64,000 nt of DNA from Blasia pusilla (GCA_050084515.1 CM114272.1:8308001-8372000); one strand, 5' to 3'; positions 1-11,010 are shown, counted from the stretch's first letter. Program-made: numbers and translations. The notes: generated from the sequence alone by a model not told the origin.

Positions 1-350
1 GAACAACACATGATCAAAGAAATAGCATATGTCAACAAACACTAGAAATGCCAATTCGATAACCACGCTAAACCACTTCGAAGGCCACCAACCATTAAGG
101 TCGACTTGAAGAGCTTCCTCCATTTACACCCTGATGTCTTAGTCCGTAACAGTGCTTGGGACTTTGTTGGTCGTTGTTAAGTGGAGAGAGAAATGAGGAA
201 TCACACGCCCAACATCATCAAAAACCTTTGACTATTCATGGCCATTCCCCTCCCCGCTTGCCACTCGGTTGAAGGATTAGAAGATAAATTTATGGATTTA
301 GATGTAGAATAATGAAGTGTTGGTAGTGCTCACATTTGAGGAAGAGGGTA
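1..350 (+). mobile_element. 3' internal end of a family A LTR retrotransposon, with polypurine tract
   Basis: This stretch matches, in the same order, the sequence just inside the 3' LTR of the family A element at 53466-53750 (read on the minus strand). Shared landmarks are GATGTCTTAGTC, the AACAAACC-type block and GCTCACATTTGAGGA. It ends in a purine run at about 338-348 (GAGGAAGAGGG) directly before the LTR, which is where a polypurine tract primes plus-strand synthesis. The body of this element lies to the left of the window. Confidence 0.75.
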
Positions 351-1736
351 TGTGATACCCACAATTTTGTAATTTTGTAGATTAATACATTTTTTATTCA
401 ACTTGAGTATGGATCTCTTCAAGGATGAAGACTATTTGAAGTAAAGTTTGTATATACAAGACTGCCTTGAATATTATTTTTACGTATTGATATTATGAGA
501 GTATTGAGCGGATCACTAAGCTCCTAGGATAAGGCATGAGGTGGAACATCAGGATTTGCCTTGGAGGAGAGGAAATGAGGTAATGAAGTCTAAAGACCAA
601 GAGTGAAGTTCAGCAAAGACAATGAAGCACAAATAAAGAACTTGTTACTCAAGCACTTTGCTCTTCAACGAATCTCCAAGACGAGGTACAAAGTACTCAG
701 AGAGAAGACTAAGACTAAGACACTTCACACATGAACAAAGACCTTTGTCTTCACAAGAAGAAGCAGAAGTATTTCGCTTTAACGGCACCAAGACAAAAGT
801 AAAGAGTTTCTCGCAAAAGAACCAAGAGGGAAGAACAAAGCACTTAGAACAAGGGCAAAGAATGCAGTCATTGCCTTCATAAGAATAGGTCCCACTTTGC
901 ATTGAAGAGAAGATTGGTCGTGATTTCATGGCACACCATTAGAGAAGTTAGACTAAGAAGAGGCGTGACTTTTTGGCAGATAGAAGGTAGGACAATTGAG
1001 ACCAGCGGATTTGTAGGGATCACACTAAGAGTCAAGAGAATCAGAGATTTAAGTAGTTAAAAGATCCCAATAGGTGCTTACTTAGCAAGGAGCGCTTGAA
1101 TCATTGGAATGCGATGTTGTTTGGAAAGATATTTAAGGATCATGAACCTAGCTATCAAGATCATTCTCTTATGAAGTCCTTATGTCAGAGGGAATGGTCC
1201 GAGCAAGGGATTAGTATCCTCTCATGCTTGTATACACTTTGCAACTTTCTTTGTTTTTGATGGAATAGTAAAGAACCCATTTCTTCATTCGATGTGCGAT
1301 GCATATGTCGAGAGTTCTTATTGGTCCGCAAAGTGAGGAGTGGATTAGGATAGCAACTCTCACCAATAGAATAATCAACATTGAGATGCAGAGAAATATG
1401 TTCGACAGAGATTAGCGTGCCTGCATGCAGTTGAATTCAAGGTAGGAGGAGCCATCTTCTTGTTGAGATCTTTGTGAGGTTCTTTAGTATTGAGTGAAGA
1501 TCCGCTTGAGCGTGAATTCAATTCCACTAGAGAGAATCAATGAAATAAATTGTGGTACTAATGGAGAGAAGAATACGATGATAACTGATTGAATCCAAAC
1601 TAGATACACTTAACTACAACTATTGCACGATAAGCATCAATTTAAACTCTTTTCTGATAATCATGATCCTCTTGGGGATCGAACTCCAAACTAATCCATC
1701 ACGACCCTCCAAGATAAGAACACCAGTAAGATAACA
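351..1736 (+). repeat. 3' LTR of a family A element
   Basis: The LTR starts TGTGATACCCACAATTTTGT right after a polypurine tract and ends near GATAACA, at the place where other copies end CATTACA. Shared internal blocks include a CTTGTATACACTTTG stretch (TATA region), a GATGTGCGATGCATATGTC block and the tail GATCCTCTTGGGGATCGAAC at about 1667-1686. At about 1386 bp it is longer and more diverged than the 1199-bp copies, so it is probably older. The exact right end is uncertain by about 10 bp. Confidence 0.8.
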
Positions 1737-1739
1737 CTC

Positions 1740-2480
1740 TCACGCACTCAAAATGGTACCCTAATCACATCCAATGTAGTTGTGTCATGTATTGTTGTAG
1801 ATAGACATAGTCATAGGATGAAAATGCCAAATGGTAGGTCGATAACCTCCTCCAAATAGTCATACCTCAAAGTATCTTGATGTTGAGCAATAGCTAAATT
1901 CTCAAAGGCCATGGGCATAATCCGCCAAAATAACTCTGCCCATTGAGAACACATCTCACCCACCTATCTGGGTCATCAAGGTCCAAAACCTCCATCGAAT
2001 CTCAATGAATAGATGCAGGTAGATTTGGGTCTCTCCCATACAACAAGAAATAAGGTGAAAAGGATGCCAAGGATGCTTGTCTACTAAACACAACCATGGT
2101 AGTTGAAGATCCCAATCTCCTAGGTGACCCTTCTGCAAACCATACTTGCGCAATCCTCTTTTCACCATTGAACAACTCTTTCCGCTAGACCATCAGCCTT
2201 AGGGTGATCCCGAGATGTAGTATGATGATCCACCAAGGCCTTGTGTACACAAGACCTAAAACTCACCAAGAAACTTTGTCCCTTGGTCCGTGAGCACCTC
2301 CATTGGAGCACCAAAATGACTAAGCACACGATCTAGGAATGCATACGTTGTTCCCTCACTTGCTTTGTCGGCAATGCTACCAACTCTATCCACTTAGAGA
2401 AATGCTCTATCATCACCAACACATATTGATTATGACGTACTATCAATGGCAAAGGTCCTGCAAAGTCCAAACTCCAACGA
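1740..2480 (-). pseudogene. Family B integrase catalytic core and C-terminal part (degenerate)
   Basis: This lies directly downstream, on the minus strand, of the integrase zinc-binding domain. Broken frames give integrase-like pieces: near 1960-2168 a segment corresponding to the usual FxPYxLLYGRxPxLP region of Ty3/gypsy integrases, and near 1800-1900 the peptide LAIAQHQDTLRY followed by DYLEEVIDLPFG. The second piece resembles the post-core region of integrases from seed-free plants, as I remember them. Integrase would insert the cDNA copy in the nucleus. Several stops and frameshifts are present and the 3' end is cut by the LTR to the left, so this is non-functional. Confidence 0.65.
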
Positions 2481-2484
2481 TAAC

Positions 2485-2679
2485 CTAAGCCCATAATTGG
2501 TAAAGGATGCAATTGTGGGGTGGGAGCATTGAATGATGCCGCACTCTATCACATACCATGCATCTTGCCACAAATTGTTGTACATCACTGTGCATACCAT
2601 GCCACCAATATTGAACTTGAAGCAAGCTATATGTCCGCTTCACTCCAAAATGTCCTAACTCCTCATGAGCATGTTGCAC
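2485..2679 (-). pseudogene. Family B integrase zinc-binding (HHCC) domain
   Basis: An open stretch of 64 codons contains H-x(3)-H followed by C-x2-C, seen as HEELGHFGVKRTY and later ARCMVCDRVRHH, with the aromatic YWWHGM block between them. This is the N-terminal HHCC zinc finger of retroviral-type integrases, which helps the enzyme multimerise and bind LTR ends. It sits between RNase H (2866-3400) and the catalytic core (below 2480), the expected order for Ty3/gypsy pol. All four metal ligands are visible, but the surrounding frame is broken. Confidence 0.8.
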
Positions 2680-2865
2680 TAACCGTGCTCTTTGAGATGG
2701 ATGGCACTATCCATGCTCACCATCTTCCCATACTCAAAACATGGGTACCTTCCCACTTGAACCTCTTAGGTCATTGTAGGATCCGATCCCTCTCCTTAGC
2801 ACTTATTGTACTAACTACAACACCGTCTGTAGATACTCCAAGACTATCACATCATCATGAATATC

Positions 2866-3400
2866 TCATTGAACCAACAACTCATCATCATTTTCAACTC
2901 TCTTATCAACAAGAGATGTACCATGGCACTCCATACTAGAGTCCATAACCAACATACAAAGAAAGGTAGTTGCATGCCAACCTGGTACCAACTCCTTATC
3001 AATCTCATCATGCCATCGAGCTCCAATCTCATCTCGTTGACTCATGCATGGATTATGACTCAAACCATCTGCATCATGATTAACCACTCCCAGGTCGATG
3101 TACCACTGAAAATCATACTCTGTAATATCAAAGCCCATCTTGCAAGCTTTCTGTCAACTTGTCGGACTCCATCAACCACTTGAGTGGTTGGTGATCTGTA
3201 ATGAGGGTGAAAGGGTTACCAAATAAATAACATCTAAAATGTGCCATTGCCCATACTGCTGCCAAGCATTCTCCCTCATATGAACTATACTTAGCTTCAA
3301 CACCATTGTTAGAATGACTTGCATATGCAACAACAAACTCCCTTCCATCATCATCCCTTTGTGTCAACACGCTCCAAGGCCCAACATACTCCAATCAGTG
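2866..3400 (-). pseudogene. Family B RNase H domain
   Basis: Overlapping minus-strand frames encode REFVVAYASHSNNGVEAKYS, then YSSYEGECLAAVWAMAHFR and FTLITDHQPLKWLMESDKLT, typical of the Ty3/gypsy RNase H that degrades the RNA template during reverse transcription. The E of EGECLA and the D of TDHQPL fit catalytic positions. After that the frame shifts and continues with YDFQWYIDLG and VNHDADGLSHNP, the conserved tail of the domain. Frameshifts near 3130 and 3390 break it. The other copy (40934-41159) is cut at the same TDHxP motif by an LTR. Confidence 0.82.
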
Positions 3401-4237
3401 TGCAACTCAAATGGACGACCCCTAATCGGTCTCCTCAAAATAGGTGCGGAGGCTAGCTTATCCTTGAGTATCTGGAAAGCTTGCTCTTGCTCATCACCCC
3501 ATTGCCACTCCTGATCCAATTTAGTCAACTTAGTGAGGGCTTTAGCAATCGCACTAAACCCTTTCACATATACCGATAGAAGTTAGCTAACCCCATAAAA
3601 GCACGAACTCGGCTCACATCTGTGGGGCGTGGAATGCGTGAAATAGCTTCCACCTTTGATTGTTGAACTCCCAATCCTCCAGGGTAGATCGTATGACCCA
3701 AGAACTCAATCTGTGCATGGAAGAACTTGCATTTATCCGGATGTAATTTCAACCCATGAGCTCTCAACCGCTCAAACACCACCTGCGTAAATGTCTCTCG
3801 TGCTCCTCCACGGTAGCACTAAAGACTAGGATGTCATCAATGTAACATCGGGCGAAATCCAATCCTGCCAAAATCCTATCCATCACTCGCTGAAACTCAG
3901 CAGGTGCATTCTTCAAGCCAAAGGGTAAGAATCGCCACTGATACAAGCAATCCCGACCATGTGTATCTATACCCCAAAATGTTGTCTTGGACTTGTCACC
4001 CTCCCGTATGGGCAATTGATGATATCCCGCTCGTAAATCCAATGAGCTAAAGACTCTCGCATGTCCAACCGCATCAAATATCTCCTCAAGAGTAGGCATG
4101 GCATACCTATCCGACTTAGTATGTCGATTGATAGGTCGGTAATCTCCACACATCCGCCTATCCGTATAATTACCATGCATATCCTTCTTAGTTGGCATGA
4201 CTATGGCAGATGCATACTCACCATGTGACATCTCCAC
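3364..4237 (-). pseudogene. Family B reverse transcriptase and connection domain
   Basis: A 157-codon open stretch (4237-3764) shows the RT palm in order: MCGDYRPINRHTKSDRYAMP, LDLRAGYHQLPI, FLPFGLKNAPAEFQRVMD and the catalytic YIDD near 3833-3844. It continues in shifted frames with CKFFHAQIEFLGHTIYPGGL and RVRAFMGLANFYRY, then the connection KLASAPILRRPIRGRPFELH. It synthesises cDNA in the cytoplasmic particle. Only a few indels separate it from an open frame, so it is the best preserved part of this element. The YIDD motif and thumb sequence distinguish family B from family A, which has LDD. Confidence 0.88.
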
Positions 4238-4829
4238 CTATGATCCTACATCAGTGAAATGAACTAGCCGCATCTCTATGGACCTCTTGCATATCCCATG
4301 AAGTCCATGGATGCTCGATCCATCACCATGCTGCCCCATCCGGTGCCTCACCCCCTCGTAGGAAGAGCTCACCAATGTGGATGGATGTCACATTTGCCTC
4401 TCGCATCATCGTTGCTTCACCAATCCAAGACTAACAACACCATGTCAAGACAATTGAGATCCATAGCTCGACCCAATATTTGTCGCAGTAGGGGATTGCC
4501 ATCATAGGCACCGCCAATATGTAGAGAATCCCATAGCCGCTCTCTCTCATCGGCGTTGGGCCCACCGGTCGTATACTATCATCCCATATCATGCATGCTC
4601 CTTCGATAAAAAAGCATGAGAAGCCGGAAAACCACCAACGTAGGCAATGTTGTCTCTGCTCTCGGGCATCCACCCGATTGACCAACGCTAATGGTGGTAC
4701 ATCATACGCTGAGTTCAACCTAAGATTGCCACTCCGATCCAAGATCCCATCCATTGTAAGTAGTGATGGTCTCTGACTCATCATAAGCCCGCCTCAAGAA
4801 TCCGATGGTAAAAGATTCGGTCCACCACA
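4238..4829 (-). pseudogene. Family B segment upstream of RT (unassigned)
   Basis: On the minus strand this lies between the foldback insertion and the RT, where protease and the RT N-terminus are expected. A 117-codon open stretch (4784-4431) has no D-T/S-G protease motif that I can see. A piece close to RT reads VEMSHGEYASAIVMPTKKDM, the start of the RT fingers. I cannot assign the rest. It is probably the protease-RT linker with frameshifts. Confidence 0.4.
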
Positions 4830-5368
4830 ATCATGGACTAGAGGAGAAGAGGAGAGGAAGAGAGGAGAGAGAAGATATTGGCAACCCCTAGGCAAGCAGT
4901 AAAAGGCAATTTTTTTCCAAAAATTTGGTGGTGAAGAAAAATTTGAGAAAAAAATTTTAAATTCTTTTAACCTTTTCAACTCAATAAATTGACGGCTGCA
5001 ATTTTTTGATTTTTTTTTATGGTTAATGAAAATTTTTCATTTTGGGTTTTAACGCTTGCAACCCGTGGATCGCGGACGGGGTTGCTTTTGAACAAAAAGC
5101 AACCTCGTCGGAGTCCGACGGGTTGCAAATGTTAAAAACCCAAAATGAAAATTTTTTCCTCAACTAAAATTGCAACCCGCCAGATTCTTACGGGTTGCAC
5201 TAAGTTCTCTTCAAAATTCTCCAAAAAAAATTTCTTACTTATTATCCATAATCTTCATATTTTTTTAAGAGAGTTCCAATTTTTTTTTTTCCTTTTATGC
5301 CTTTTTTAAGAGAGACTCTCCTCTCTTCCTCTCTCTCTTTCTCTCCTCTGCCAGAATACCAGCCCCTG
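4830..5368. mobile_element. About 540-bp foldback/MITE-like element with internal hairpins
   Basis: An AT-rich block with purine-rich ends interrupts family B sequence. The right end, read inward on the minus strand, is GGGGCTGGTATTCTGGCAG followed by a GA-rich run and GAGAGTCTCTCTT. The same terminus of about 65 bp occurs at 45686-45755 at one end of unit D. The left end starts GACTAGAGGAGAAGAGGAGA and then runs GA-rich, so the ends are inverted relative to each other but only partly matching. The inner part holds a long inverted repeat and GCAACCCG/CGGGTTGC palindromes like those in unit D introns. It has no coding capacity, and I infer a non-autonomous relative of D. GTCCACCA-like sequence just outside both ends could be extended termini or target sequence. 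Confidence 0.6.
5028..5158. repeat. Long inverted repeat with nested perfect hairpin
   Basis: The left arm at 5028-5065 (containing CATTTTGGGTTTTAACG and TTGCAACCCG) is the reverse complement, with few mismatches, of the right arm at 5119-5158 (CGGGTTGCAAATGTTAAAAA and CCCAAAATGAAAAT). Between them, GGTTGCTTTT at 5080-5089 pairs perfectly with AAAAGCAACC at 5095-5104 across a 5-nt loop. A further GCAACCCG...CGGGTTGC pair lies at 5171-5198. The structure would form a strong cruciform or RNA hairpin. Confidence 0.85.
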
Positions 5369-7561
5369 GTGGACGGTGTGCACGATCCAACACTGTCGAT
5401 TCAAATTCACCTGGTCCTATCCACAACCACACCTAATGTATACTTGTCATCACTTGGGCTCGAGTTACTTTAACAATGAGACATTCTCCAAAATGTAGGC
5501 TAGAGAACATCGTTGGGTAGTGCAAGTGATGAAGAACTCTGAACATCTCCCAAACATGGTCACCTCGGTCCTGCAAACCAAGTCCTGACCCAAGAATGAC
5601 TCGACATGGCTCACTACCACCACCAAGTGTATCCAACCAACCCTATCCATATCGGGCGCCCAACAACAAAATGTTGACCGGCAATACATGTTGATATCCC
5701 ATGATTGCAGACACAGGCAATAATTGAGGAAATTTGTGGACTAGTCTTGACATGAAGTAATGAGACTCTACATACACTCTCATCCTCTCAACATACAAGT
5801 ACGGCTATACTTGTACTCCGACCAACACTACTGACCTAACGCTCTTCTAATCCCCTCCAAAGAGATCCAGATACATACACACCTCCTCAAGATCTCGCCC
5901 ACAATCGGTGAGGTGTCCAAGGATGTCAACGCTCTCCACTCTTAGAGCACGGGTAACTCTTTTCTTTGTCCCGTTCTAGACCATAGGCTCCGCCTCCACG
6001 CCGCTTCACGAGCCGTCTACCACTCGCAAATCGATGTCACTTCACAAAATTGAAGAAGTGTCGCCAAGATGTAGCCATACTTGTCATCGCATGCCACTCC
6101 TCAGGACTATCTCTACAGAATATCCTTCAGATCAGCATTCCCTCTAGTAAATCTCTAGGCAACATAATGTGCCACAATAAGCAACAATTGTTGTGGTCGA
6201 CCGGAGTGAACCATCAAGTCTCTCTTCATGAGTAGTCGACTAGCCTGTCCCTCACTTGACTGCAAACCTCCTGGTCGACAGGAGGTCATCTCCTCCCAAA
6301 AGTCAAGTGTGAACCTAGAGGATAAAAACCATAGCCCCTACTAAAACATCATAAGACTCGTACTGGTGCGTCACAACCGCCGTGTCCGGCTCATCGCACT
6401 ATCCGTGAGGGATGATCGTAATAATCCTTGCTACAATCTCATCGCGAGTCATGAATTGTGTCGGGTATGTGCCTCCCAAGGAAGTCTAAATCTAGAATGG
6501 ACATGGAGTGATCTCACACTTCTGCAATCCCATCGCTACACATGCCGCCTTCCCCAACATAAGGGGTTGTGCTCCTAAATCAAGTAGCATTCTCTCGCGT
6601 CAATACCACGACTCCAAATGGACCAACCAACTGGAAAACTCCATCTCTGTTGTCCAAGATAACACCTTGTGAGACGACTACACGCCTATTGCTGGTCTAG
6701 ATGGTAACTCCAAGAATCTAACCGTTGTTGTATGCCAACTCTATGGTTTCTAGTCCCGAGCACTGCTCCAAGGTAGCTCTCGCCACTTCTCCTATGCGAG
6801 TCTCAACACTAGAAGAACTAAACTCATCGCTCACAAAGCATCGCCGCCAACTGAAAACATCAAGGGTCGAGCCCACATATCAACAAATCACGGTCGAAAT
6901 AATGGCACGCTTACACAAAGCCATCGCCATCTCTCATAAGATGCTAGTGTTAGGTCGGTCGACATCGCATAAGCGTGGTAGATATACTCGCCGCCCGCTC
7001 CTCTAATCAGATCGGCATCTATGACAACAACACTCCTCAAAGGCCGCCTAGGACCATCGATGGGATCCAAAGAGCCTCTGATAATGTAAAAGACTAGGAA
7101 GTTAGCCCGCTCGCCAACTTTCCTCCGAGGAAATCGAACCCTTATCGATCCTCGTGACTTAAAGCCTCATCACGCTCATAACACTACATCTACATCCACC
7201 AGGCGGTGTTGCACAAAAATCCCATACCTCTTAGATCTCCCACCATATCCTGGCCTGGGGGAGTAGCTCCTTGATCTCCCTCTAGGTGCGCCTTGGGGTA
7301 GAGCTCAAACATCCCTCAAGTGTGTGCCCATATCTCTAGCATGATCACCCGAGCCGCCCATATACAGCCTCCATGGTGTCGCTTCAGACTCCACTCTACT
7401 ATCTACGCCTTGTTGACAATGTGATCCTCCACACTACTCAACAAGAAATACTTGAGCCGTGGTTGCCCAAGCAGTATGATCAATCAATCGTCGGGTCCTG
7501 GCTCCCGGTGATCCTCCCGCTGTCGATAGTAAAATCAGCTGTGTAAACTCCTTCCTCAAGT
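5369..7561 (-). pseudogene. Family B region between gag and RT (degenerate, mostly unassigned)
   Basis: Minus-strand sequence at 5465-5700 matches the plus-strand segment at 38940-39050 of another family B copy. The shared block is around TTTGGGAGATGTT and CTACATTTTGGAGAATGT (TTACATTCTAGAGAATGT in the other copy). This places the stretch in the element between the gag knuckle and RT, where protease should lie. Short frames near 5433-5689 encode GWLDTLGGGSEPCRVILG-like peptides. I see no convincing protease active site. From 6000 to 7560 I recognise no domain and find only short broken frames. Confidence 0.45.
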
Positions 7562-8600
7562 AATGTTAGATAGAGTTTTATTAGTATTGTAAATTAGCTT
7601 TTAGAAAAGGAAATTCCCATGTTTAAACTCTCTTTTGGTGGTGCTTTTATGGGCCCAACTTTAGGAAAAAGAGGTAATAAATAAAAGATGACTTTATAAA
7701 AGTAAAGTAGTGAGGTTGATGCTTTAATGAAAACCAAAGTAGGCTTGGTTGGTGGCTAGGTTAGTTAGATAGTTTGGAAAAATATCAAGTGGGTAAAGAG
7801 GATATTTTTGAAGAGATCGAGGAAATCTACTTGTTAAATCGTGAGTGGCTGCCTGAGAGGAATATGTGGCACAAGATAAGATTAGCCTATTTCACTTTGG
7901 TGGATCTCTTTGTGAGTATATAAAGAGGAGGGACTTCAAGGGCTCACCTTCTATTCCACATCTTGAGTCTTTCGTGTCATTCTTATGTGTATGGTTTTGG
8001 GATTGCTTGCTCTCTTTCCAATGAGAGGATCAGCCTCTGGGAGAGTAACTTGACCATAGTCTATTCTTTTGAGAGGTTTTTAGAGTGGTATGTGTGTGGA
8101 GACAGAGGTTTGTCATCTTAGAGGAGTTTAGTCATACTTTGTAAATAGTGAATGTTTTGGCTTGTTACTTCCCAATGAGAGTGGATTACCCTCTGGGAGA
8201 ATAACCGCCAAAACCCATTCTTGAGGAGAGTAGAGAATGTTTGTCAAACATGATAGGGGTGGAGCACCAGTTGTGCCCGAGTCCTTTCTTCAATCCATAC
8301 CATGTCAAGATACTTTCAGAGATAGGCACTGTTCACTTGCTATTTAGTTTATCACTTTGGGAGGCGCTCATGAATTAGATCATTCAATCTCCAACTTCGA
8401 TGATCCTTCCTATTGTCACATATGGAAGGTTTGGGATTGTACTTTGTATGTCCTTATATACCAACCATGAACGCTAATAGGTCTACTCAAGTAGGGTTTA
8501 ACACTAGTTGTGCTTATCTTCCTCATGTACAAGCGTAAAATAGTTTATAGATTTTAATGTTAGGAATTTTGGGGTCCGATGTTACGTAAGAAGTGATCGC
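7562..8600 (+). mobile_element. LTR-like insertion of unknown family with a TATA-type promoter
   Basis: This AT-rich, non-coding plus-oriented block separates family B gag (8640-9459) from the downstream part of B. It opens TGTTAGATAGAG, contains GTATATAAAGAGGA near 7914-7927 followed by a pyrimidine-rich leader, and carries an internal imperfect repeat (8007-8092 and 8159-8240). TATA plus leader plus lack of coding potential suggests a solo LTR. However, I cannot find a clean CA end or target duplication, so the right boundary is a guess. Confidence 0.35.
7914..7927 (+). promoter_or_regulatory. Putative TATA box
   Basis: The sequence GTATATAAAGAGGA is a good plant TATA-box match inside the non-coding LTR-like block at 7562-8600. 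Transcription would start about 30 bp downstream, in the CTTCAAGGGCTCACC region. No downstream gene is intact. Confidence 0.35.
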
Positions 8601-8639
8601 TTGCACTTCCATTTGTGATACCTGGTCTGGGAGAGAATG

Positions 8640-9459
8640 AAGAGTATACATATTAATTTTGTATTGAAAAAGGAGAACTTCTTAGAGAGTTCACTTTGAC
8701 GACCACGCCTCAGGGTAGCTAGAAGGCGTGTTTTACTCAAGAAAGGCTCGACACGCACACCCAGCCTCGTCCCATAACTCTATCTTGAGTAGTGGGTTGC
8801 ATAATCGATGGAGACACCGTCACCGGTTGTCCCTCAAGATGACGCGCTTTGTCGCCAAAATCGGCCCTCAAGTATTTTGAGCTCAATCGCCCGCCAACAA
8901 AAATACATACTTGAGAGTAGGTCAACTAACATGTAAGAGAGTCGATTCGCACTTCTTCTAGCATCGCATACCAAAATTGAATCGCTTGCGCCCCATCACA
9001 CCGTGAGTCTCTATAATCAACCATCTGAGTTGGCATAGGCCTTCAAGACTCTCCCCGCTTCTCCGTAAACTAATGAATCGACTTTAGCTTGTTTGCCCTC
9101 ACCCCGATAGTTCCTCCCAACTCTCGTAAGAACTCAACCAATGGGTTGAACGCTGGTGGTACTGGCTGGTCACATTCGTAAGACTCAGTCAAAACTACTC
9201 CAAGTGTCTCTCCACAAGGGTTAGTCGGTGCTGCTATTGCAGCCGCCTACATCATACATTGCATAACCTCGCGAGGGACACATCCTCGAGACCAAAATAG
9301 TCTCCACGCTAATCTTTTTGCCTCATAGAGAATCCAAAACTCGTGATAGTCATCCATTGAGGGCCTCTAGATGCTCAAAAAGTCCTTCCATGCCATAAAG
9401 GGGTTGAATCTCTCCGGTTCCGTGAGATCCTCTATGCATCGCACCAACTATCAAACTCT
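8640..9459 (-). pseudogene. Family B gag, central and C-terminal part (degenerate)
   Basis: Minus-strand sequence at 8940-9110 aligns with the gag segment at 38740-38930 of another B copy; shared blocks include CATACCAAAAT-GAATCGCT and CTTCAAGACTCTC. At 9320-9420 it encodes GMEGLFEHLEALNG, the counterpart of FLDWKGLFQHLEGPPMDHYH in the plus-strand gag at 27390-27632. Gag is the structural protein that packages element RNA into virus-like particles. No long frame survives. The N-terminal continuation lies beyond the LTR inserted at 9460. Confidence 0.65.
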
Positions 9460-10728
9460 TGTAATACAAGAAGTTTAAGAATTGATCTTTTTTACATTAA
9501 TTTTATAGTTCGATCCCAAGAGGATCACTTATTATGTGAAAAAGAGAGTTCAAGATGGCATTTATCTTGCAATAGTTGTAGTTAATGTGTACAATTCGGA
9601 TTCACTCACCTTAAGTGTATTCTTCTCTATTAGTACCAATATTTCTTTCCTTGATTCTTCCAAATGAATTGAATTCACGCCAGTAGATCTTCACTCAAAA
9701 GAACTCACAGAGACTCAACAAGAAGTGGCTTCTCCTACTTTTGGAACTCAATCCGCTCTAGGCAAGCTACTTTTGTCGAATGCATTTCTTTGCAACTCAA
9801 TGCCGATTATTCTAATGATGAAAGTGTTCTCCTGATTCACTTCACTCTACAGCACTCCAATAAGAATTTCATACATATGCATCGCACATTAGAATGAATA
9901 AATGAGTTCTTTACTACTCCATCAAGAATGGGAAAGCTTCAAAGTATATACAAGCTTGAGAGGGCACTACTCCTTGCTCAAACCATTCCTACAAAGATAT
10001 GACTTCGTGGAGACAATGATGATGATAGCTACGCCCATGCTTCTTAAATATCTTCCGAGGTAGTAGTAGGTCCAAAGATCTCAAGCACTTAAGACTCTAG
10101 TGACTATTGAGAGTTTGTAATCGCTTTGATCTACGCTTTTTATCTTTCCTATGATCGCGCATGAATCACGAGCGTGAATCGCCCAACTTCCTATCTCGTC
10201 CAAAAATTTCGCTCTTCCTAGGCTAACTATTCTAACATCGTGTCGCTTTTGAAATCACCGAGACTTAGCTTCGCTTGGCGCAAAGTCTAAACATCTCTTC
10301 TTTCCTTTGAGGATGAAGCTCTTCCTCTGGTCTCAAGATAAGCGCTTCTTCGCTTCTTGTTCCAAGTGCTTGCTTTTTTGTGCTTCGCTGAAGAGCGAAG
10401 TACTTCTTCCTCTCTACCCTTCATCATGCTTCATTCAAGAGCTAAGCACTTTATAAATGTGTTCTTAATAAGGTTTTGTTGTCTTTTCCAAGCTTCATTT
10501 TAGTCTTTAGACTTTGTTATTGCATTTCCTCTCCTTTAAGGAAAATCCTGATTTTTCATGCCTTCACCTTGTCCTAGGAGTTTTGCAATCCATTTCAATA
10601 TTACTCATTCTTCCAATTCAAAACCATAATATATGAAACAAGCCAGATATGTACAATCTTCACTTCATAGAGTCTTTATTCTTTTGAATCAAAATGTATA
10701 AATTTAAAAAAGTAATCAGGGTATCACA
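9460..10728 (-). repeat. Solo LTR of family A inserted in family B gag
   Basis: Its right end GGGTATCACA is the reverse complement of the LTR start TGTGATACCC, and its left end TGTAATA is the reverse complement of the CATTACA-type end. It contains the conserved GTTCGATCCCAAGAGGATCA tail (about 9510-9530) and a CAAGCTTG TATA region. No family A internal sequence flanks it. Both flanks are family B gag that rejoins in frame order when the LTR is skipped (compare 27400-27440). On the minus strand the flanks are ATGAG and (A)AGAG, compatible with a decayed 5-bp target duplication. Length is about 1269 bp. Confidence 0.85.
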
Positions 10729-11010
10729 CTCATCCATAAAAATCATCCAACTCGATTGTTTCACCATGCTTGAGAACCTTTGTGGTCCCCCTCGTGATCC
10801 ATACGACGCAATCATCCATGTCCCACAACAATAGTGTGGCAACACCACGACACTCCGCGGCCTCTCTGCAACTCGAACTACGACGTCAGCCCGAGTAACT
10901 AGAATCATGGCCAGGTGGTTCCTTGTGTGGAAACCTCGATACTCCAGCCCCACCCGTAAATCTTTGCCACTTCTACCACTACCACGCCCCAATACTATGT
11001 GGATGTGCTA
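10729..11010 (-). pseudogene. Family B gag N-terminal part
   Basis: Minus-strand sequence matches the start of the plus-strand B gag at 27150-27420. Shared blocks include GTTGC...TTG-GGGACATGGA and GAGTTGGA-GA-TT-ATG. It encodes a poorly preserved N-terminus ending GGPQRFSSMVKQSSWMIFMD, parallel to SVAVGTIELEDFMHEFD of the other copy in a shifted frame. The first methionine is probably near 10992-11005, judged by the other copy. The LTR at 9460-10728 splits it from the rest of gag. Confidence 0.6.

Larger units (their letters stand above)
1737..11010 (-). mobile_element. Degenerate family B Ty3/gypsy retrotransposon, interrupted by three insertions
   Basis: Read on the minus strand, gag starts near 11000 and pol ends near 1740, in the order gag, undefined spacer, RT, RNase H, integrase. 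Separate fragments of the same family at 27147-27840 and 38935-41159 confirm the order by direct sequence similarity. The body is interrupted by a family A solo LTR (9460-10728), an LTR-like segment (7562-8600) and a foldback element (4830-5368). The 3' end is cut by the family A LTR at 351-1736. No LTR of family B itself could be assigned. All frames are broken, so it is not autonomous. Confidence 0.8.
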
